Below, piece after piece: positions 6,045 through 7,511 of a stretch of 7,511 bases of DNA. The number at the start of each line of letters is the position of its first letter. Position 1 is the stretch's first letter. The notes under the pieces were generated by a model. That model saw only the letters and a list, made by a program, of their open reading frames with translations. It did not search any database and was not told the DNA's origin. The DNA comes from Betaproteobacteria bacterium (GTDB lineage: Bacteria > Pseudomonadota > Gammaproteobacteria > Burkholderiales > Rhodocyclaceae): contig JAGWUW010000122.1 in assembly GCA_028868235.1 (NCBI GenBank), forward strand, positions 1 through 7,511, read 5' to 3'. Position numbers and translations under genes: made by a program.

Positions 6045-7238
6045 TTAATCGACCTGGACGAGCAAGCCTTTGAGGTATTCACCTTCCGGGAAGTTCAACG
6101 CCACCGGATGATCGGCCGTACCCGACAAACGGCGGACGATGCGCGCCTCACGACCGGCATCGAGCGCCGCACCGGCAACAATCTTCTGAAACAATTCCAA
6201 CCCGATACCGCCCGAACACGAATAGGTCATCAGCAAACCACCTGGCTTGAGCAGTCGGAAGCCTAACAGGTTGATATCCTTGTAGGCTCGCGCCGCACGG
6301 TCGGCATGGGCGGCCGAGGGAGCGAATTTGGGCGGATCGAGGACAATCAGGTCGAAAGTCCGCCCGGCCTTGCGGAAATCGCGGAGGGCCTGGAAGACAT
6401 CGGCCTCCAGCCATTCGGCACGCTCTGCCGGCAACTGCGGGTTGAGCGCCTGGTTGGCCCGGGCCTGGGCCAGCGCCGGCCCCGAGGAGTCGATGGACAG
6501 CACATGGGCTGCGCCGCCGGCCAGCGCCTGCAGGGAAAAACCGCCGGTGTAGCAGAAGCAGTTCAGGATTTCCTTGTCGGCCGCCACACTGCGCAGCCAG
6601 GCACGGTTGTCGCGCTGGTCGAGATAGAAACCGGTCTTGTGGCCACCGACGACATCAACCGCCAGTTGCACGCCGTTTTCGTCAATGCTCAAACCGCCCA
6701 CCGGTGGCTCGCCGTGCAGCCAGCCGACAGTCGGCTCCAGCCCTTCCAGGCCGCGCACTTCGGAATCGGAGCGCTCGTAAATGCGGGCACAGCCGGTGGC
6801 CTTGACCAGCCCGGCAACGATGGCCTTGCGCCACTTGTCGGCACCGGCCGAGGTCAGTTGCACGACTACCGTATCGCCGTACTGGTCGGCGACGATGCCC
6901 GGCAGGCCATCGGACTCGGCATGGATCAACCGCAGGCCCTGCTGGCCCTTCAGTTCCGGCAAGGCTTGGCGACGCGCTACAGCGGCAGCGATGCGACGCT
7001 TGAAGAAGGCGTCGTCAACCGACTCTTCTGGATCAAAGGTCCAGAAGCGGGCGCGAATCTGCGATTGCGGACTGTATGCCGCACGCCCCAGCGGGCGCAG
7101 GTTATCGGCCAGCACCTCGACGGTGTCGCCCGAGCGGGCGCGGCCTTCGAGCCGCCCGACCGATCCGGCAAACAACCAGGGATGATGCTGCTTGAACGCC
7201 GAACGTTCCTTACCCGGCAGAAGAATTAATTGCGCCAT
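6045..7238 (-). CDS. rlmI: RlmI, 23S rRNA (cytosine-1962-C5)-methyltransferase
   Basis: RlmI uses S-adenosylmethionine to methylate C5 of cytosine 1962 (E. coli numbering) in 23S rRNA, in the cytoplasm. The protein is 397 residues, matching the E. coli enzyme (396). Residues about 1-75 form an N-terminal PUA-like RNA-binding domain (LLPGKERSAFKQHHPWLFAG). A central domain follows with IHAESDGLPGIVADQYGD (105-122) and KTGFYLDQRDNR (201-212). The methyltransferase fold shows the SAM site NCFCYTGGFS (226-235), DPPKF (301-305) and SCSGG (340-344), where C341 is the likely catalytic cysteine. The ATG at 7238 has an AAGG element about nine bases upstream and lies 25 bases after the hairpin at 7264-7291. 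No motif is missing. The gene probably has its own promoter or receives read-through from the small gene upstream. Confidence 0.96.
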   Translation of the reverse strand: MAQLILLPGKERSAFKQHHPWLFAGSVGRLEGRARSGDTVEVLADNLRPLGRAAYSPQSQIRARFWTFDPEESVDDAFFKRRIAAAVARRQALPELKGQQGLRLIHAESDGLPGIVADQYGDTVVVQLTSAGADKWRKAIVAGLVKATGCARIYERSDSEVRGLEGLEPTVGWLHGEPPVGGLSIDENGVQLAVDVVGGHKTGFYLDQRDNRAWLRSVAADKEILNCFCYTGGFSLQALAGGAAHVLSIDSSGPALAQARANQALNPQLPAERAEWLEADVFQALRDFRKAGRTFDLIVLDPPKFAPSAAHADRAARAYKDINLLGFRLLKPGGLLMTYSCSGGIGLELFQKIVAGAALDAGREARIVRRLSGTADHPVALNFPEGEYLKGLLVQVD

Positions 7239-7263
7239 GTTTTCGCGACCTTAAATGCAAGAA

Positions 7264-7291
7264 GCCCCGGTTACCTTGCAGCAACCGGGGC
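7264..7291 (-). terminator. Hairpin terminator after the small basic gene
   Basis: A perfect 9-bp inverted repeat, GCCCCGGTT at 7264-7272 and AACCGGGGC at 7283-7291, encloses a 10-base loop. On the minus strand the stem is followed by TTCTTGCATTT, a moderate T-tract. It lies 20 bases after the stop of the 50-residue gene and ends 25 bases before the rlmI start, so it most likely limits read-through into rlmI. The T-tract is imperfect, so termination may be partial. It might also act in the plus direction, but no plus-strand gene was found. Confidence 0.75.
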
Positions 7292-7311
7292 CCAATTAAA
7301 CCTTTTAACGC

Positions 7312-7464
7312 TTAGGCGCCCAGGGCCTTGCGGTTACGCTGATGGCACTCAGCAGCGTACATGGTCTTGAACATGGTCTTGCCATCACCCTTAAACAGGC
7401 GCTTGGTGGACTTGGAAACGCAGCGGCGTTCCAGGGAAGAACGGCGGTTACGGTTGATGGCCAT
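7312..7464 (-). CDS. Small basic protein of unknown function (50 residues)
   Basis: I do not recognise this protein. The 50-residue frame starts MAINRNRRSSLERRCVSKST and ends QRNRKALGA with a TAA stop. It is very basic (about 14 Arg/Lys against 3 acidic residues) and has no signal peptide or membrane segment, so it is probably cytoplasmic and may bind nucleic acid or the ribosome. It contains C15, C40 and H41. The middle carries a four-residue repeat, KTMF then KTMY. Evidence that it is real: AAGGAG sits six bases before the ATG, a strong hairpin follows the stop, and the codons (CGT, CGC, GGT, GCT, CTG, AAG) look like those of highly expressed genes. A ribosomal protein such as bS21 or bL36 was considered and does not match. 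It could be a lineage-specific ribosome- or nucleoid-associated protein; that is speculation. Confidence 0.82.
   Translation of the reverse strand: MAINRNRRSSLERRCVSKSTKRLFKGDGKTMFKTMYAAECHQRNRKALGA
7359..7382 (-). repeat. Tandem 12-base repeat inside the small basic gene
   Basis: Two adjacent 12-base units on the plus strand, acatggtcttga (7359-7370) and acatggtcttgc (7371-7382), differ at one base. They encode the successive KTMF and KTMY units of the 50-residue protein. A slippage or duplication origin is likely. Confidence 0.7.
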
Positions 7465-7470
7465 GACTAA

Positions 7471-7476
7471 CTCCTT
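7471..7476 (-). promoter_or_regulatory. Strong ribosome binding site of the small basic gene
   Basis: The minus strand reads AAGGAG, then TTAGTC, then ATG at 7464-7462. This near-perfect Shine-Dalgarno element at ideal spacing is the main reason for accepting such a short frame as a gene. Confidence 0.75.
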
Positions 7477-7503
7477 GAATCCGGCGATTTTTCGAAACCG
7501 CCA

Positions 7504-7509
7504 ATCATA
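7504..7509 (-). promoter_or_regulatory. Possible -10 box for the small basic gene
   Basis: On the minus strand the bases read TATGAT, one mismatch from the sigma-70 consensus TATAAT. Transcription would begin near 7497 and leave a leader of about 33 bases before the ATG at 7464. The matching -35 element would lie beyond the window edge, so the call is tentative. Confidence 0.35.
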
Positions 7510-7511
7510 GT

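Noticed and set aside
6306..7229. Long open frame of 307 codons on the plus strand, antisense to rlmI
   Set aside because: It lies fully inside rlmI, which has all family motifs. In GC-rich genes the antisense frame is often open by chance, and no ribosome binding site or family likeness was seen.

Overview
The window is compact, GC-rich bacterial chromosome in which every supported gene lies on the minus strand, so it is read here from high to low coordinates. Protein similarity (RlmI, HslVU, a DUF2946-like protein, a TroA-type metal-binding protein) and the codon use suggest a betaproteobacterium. A member of the Rhodocyclales (Dechloromonas/Azonexus type) is my best guess, but it rests on protein look and not on a search.

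Layout along the minus strand: (1) 7464-7312, an uncatalogued 50-residue basic protein with a strong ribosome binding site, a possible -10 box upstream and a hairpin terminator downstream. (2) 7238-6045, rlmI, a 23S rRNA m5C methyltransferase. (3) 6035-5754, a small exported protein with an H-x-C-x2-C-x3-H motif (DUF2946-like). (4) 5665-4274, an outer-membrane porin with an N-terminal coiled coil; its GTG start was chosen from the ribosome binding site. (5) 4265-3372, 3370-2801 and 2811-2047, the periplasmic binding protein, short ATPase and membrane permease of a zinc/manganese-type ABC transporter. (6) 2001-691, a proline-rich protein with two copies of a FimV-like helical segment plus a STAS-like domain. 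(7) 677-141, hslV, overlapping by 4 bases the start of (8) hslU, which is cut by the window edge at base 1.

Genes 3 to 5 look like one functional unit for metal uptake across the whole envelope: a pore in the outer membrane, a periplasmic binding protein, an ATP-driven inner-membrane importer and possibly a small periplasmic metal-handling protein. The spacing is very tight (8 bases, 1 base, then an 11-base overlap), which argues for translational coupling. I saw no Zur- or Fur-like palindrome in the gaps, so its regulation is unresolved. HslV and HslU form the ATP-dependent HslVU protease. The STAS-like gene sits 13 bases upstream of hslV and probably shares its transcript.

No stretch longer than about 90 bases lacks a gene. 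I see no tRNA, rRNA, insertion sequence, CRISPR array or prophage sign. The most rewarding points for follow-up are the small basic protein at 7312-7464, the DUF2946-like protein and porin attached to the metal transporter, the duplicated STAS-like protein, and the inverted repeat covering the porin ribosome binding site.
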